This document shows, in pieces, positions 4,810 through 5,356 of a stretch of DNA of 5,356 nucleotides. The notes beneath the pieces were generated by a model that had not been told where the DNA came from, made no database searches, and saw nothing but the letters and a program-made list of their open reading frames with translations. The translations under genes and the position numbers were made by a program. The number at the start of each line of letters is the position of its first letter. Position 1 is the first letter of the stretch. The stretch comes from Bdellovibrionales bacterium (GTDB taxonomy: Bacteria > Bdellovibrionota > UBA1018 > CAIMNF01). The DNA lies in the NCBI GenBank assembly GCA_947457605.1, contig CANGWP010000147.1, positions 1-5,356 on the forward strand, read 5' to 3'.

Positions 4810-5356
4810 ATCTGAATCAAATCTCAGAACAAGTAAAAGCCAGCTTCAAAGAAAATCTTCATATTTTATCATTTGAGGAATACTTGAGACTTGTCGAAAA
4901 ATCCCCAAAAAACCACCTTCGGGGTTCCGCTCATTATGCGGCAGACATGATGGATCACTTTGGCAAAACCGGGCAATCATTCCACGTTTTCAAGAACAAG
5001 GTCATCGGTCTCGAGAAAGTCCAAAATCAGATTTACCAAATCCTTCGCGCGTTCTCGAATCAGGGACAGAACAACCGGATGATCCTGCTCCATGGTCCCA
5101 ACGGGAGCGCCAAAAGCACCTTGATTTCGTCTCTGATGGAAGGAATGGGTTCTTATTCCTCCGCTCCGGTAGGAGCGCTTTACACACTCTCCTGGATTTT
5201 TCCCATCGATAAGATCACCCGGGGAAGCCTTGGAATCCGGGGCGATCATGAAAAGAAATCAAATCAAATTTCGAGCTACGCCTACCTCACCGATGAGGAA
5301 ATCGCCTGCATCATTCCAAGCGAAATGCGGGATCACCCCATCCTTCTCCTCCCCCA
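4806..5356 (+). CDS. prkA: PrkA-type serine protein kinase, N-terminal part (partial, runs off right edge)
   Basis: PrkA proteins combine an AAA+ ATPase module with a C-terminal kinase-like domain and act in stress, starvation or developmental control (YeaG in E. coli, PrkA in Bacillus). The 183 complete codons read openly to the window end. They show FEEYLRLVE (23-31), a SAHYAADMMDHFG segment (41-53), IGLEKVQNQIYQIL (67-80) and the Walker A loop GPNGSAKST (97-105). Next come ALYTLSWIFP and SSYAYLTDEEI, then MRDHPILLLP at the edge. This order is characteristic of PrkA. The stretch between DHFG and IGLE is only about 13 residues, shorter than I recall for the family. The ATG overlaps the previous stop (ATGA), with AAGGA 9 bases upstream. 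The rest of the AAA+ module, including Walker B and the kinase domain, is outside. PrkA usually neighbours YeaH/DUF444 and SpoVR genes, which may lie downstream. Confidence 0.92.
   Translation, partial: MNLNQISEQVKASFKENLHILSFEEYLRLVEKSPKNHLRGSAHYAADMMDHFGKTGQSFHVFKNKVIGLEKVQNQIYQILRAFSNQGQNNRMILLHGPNGSAKSTLISSLMEGMGSYSSAPVGALYTLSWIFPIDKITRGSLGIRGDHEKKSNQISSYAYLTDEEIACIIPSEMRDHPILLLP

Noticed and set aside
4977..5249. Open frame on the minus strand opposite prkA
   Set aside because: The plus strand encodes clear PrkA motifs, including Walker A; the reverse frame shows nothing recognisable.

Overview
The window comes from a Gram-negative bacterium of roughly balanced base composition. The PrkA subtype (Walker A reading GPNGSAKST, then ALYTLSWIFP), the orphan leucyl-aminopeptidase-N-like protein and the mix of neighbours suggest a member of the Bdellovibrionota or former Deltaproteobacteria. 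That placement is inference from protein style, not a database result. No mobile element, CRISPR array, tRNA or rRNA was seen. Coding density is very high, with no gene-free stretch over 100 bases.

Left part (1-1566): the 5' end of mutY (DNA repair) runs off the left edge on the minus strand. Diverging from it, with only 28 bases between start codons, is a secreted N-acetylmuramoyl-L-alanine amidase. The amidase promoter appears to lie across the mutY start codon. The amidase converges, with an 8-base gap, on a two-gene minus-strand unit: holA (DNA polymerase III delta, the clamp-loader subunit) followed by a THEM6-like hotdog thioesterase, coupled by an ATGA overlap.

Centre (2574-3644): an 82-base divergent region separates holA from nrdR. 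It holds a plausible promoter and an 11-bp palindrome. nrdR (ribonucleotide reductase repressor) overlaps nusB (antitermination and rRNA processing) by ATGA. The riboflavin genes often found between nrdR and nusB are absent.

Right part (3645-5356): after a 39-base gap comes a chain of four overlapping genes: a stand-alone protein resembling the N-terminal domain of M17 leucyl aminopeptidases, two small proteins I do not recognise, and the N-terminal third or less of a PrkA-type serine protein kinase cut by the right edge. The end-to-end overlaps suggest the three small proteins are made together with PrkA and may be linked to it. This is the least explained and most interesting part of the window.

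A recurring feature is start codons without a Shine-Dalgarno sequence lying 8-9 bases behind a -10-like hexamer (amidase and nrdR), which points to leaderless or nearly leaderless mRNAs.
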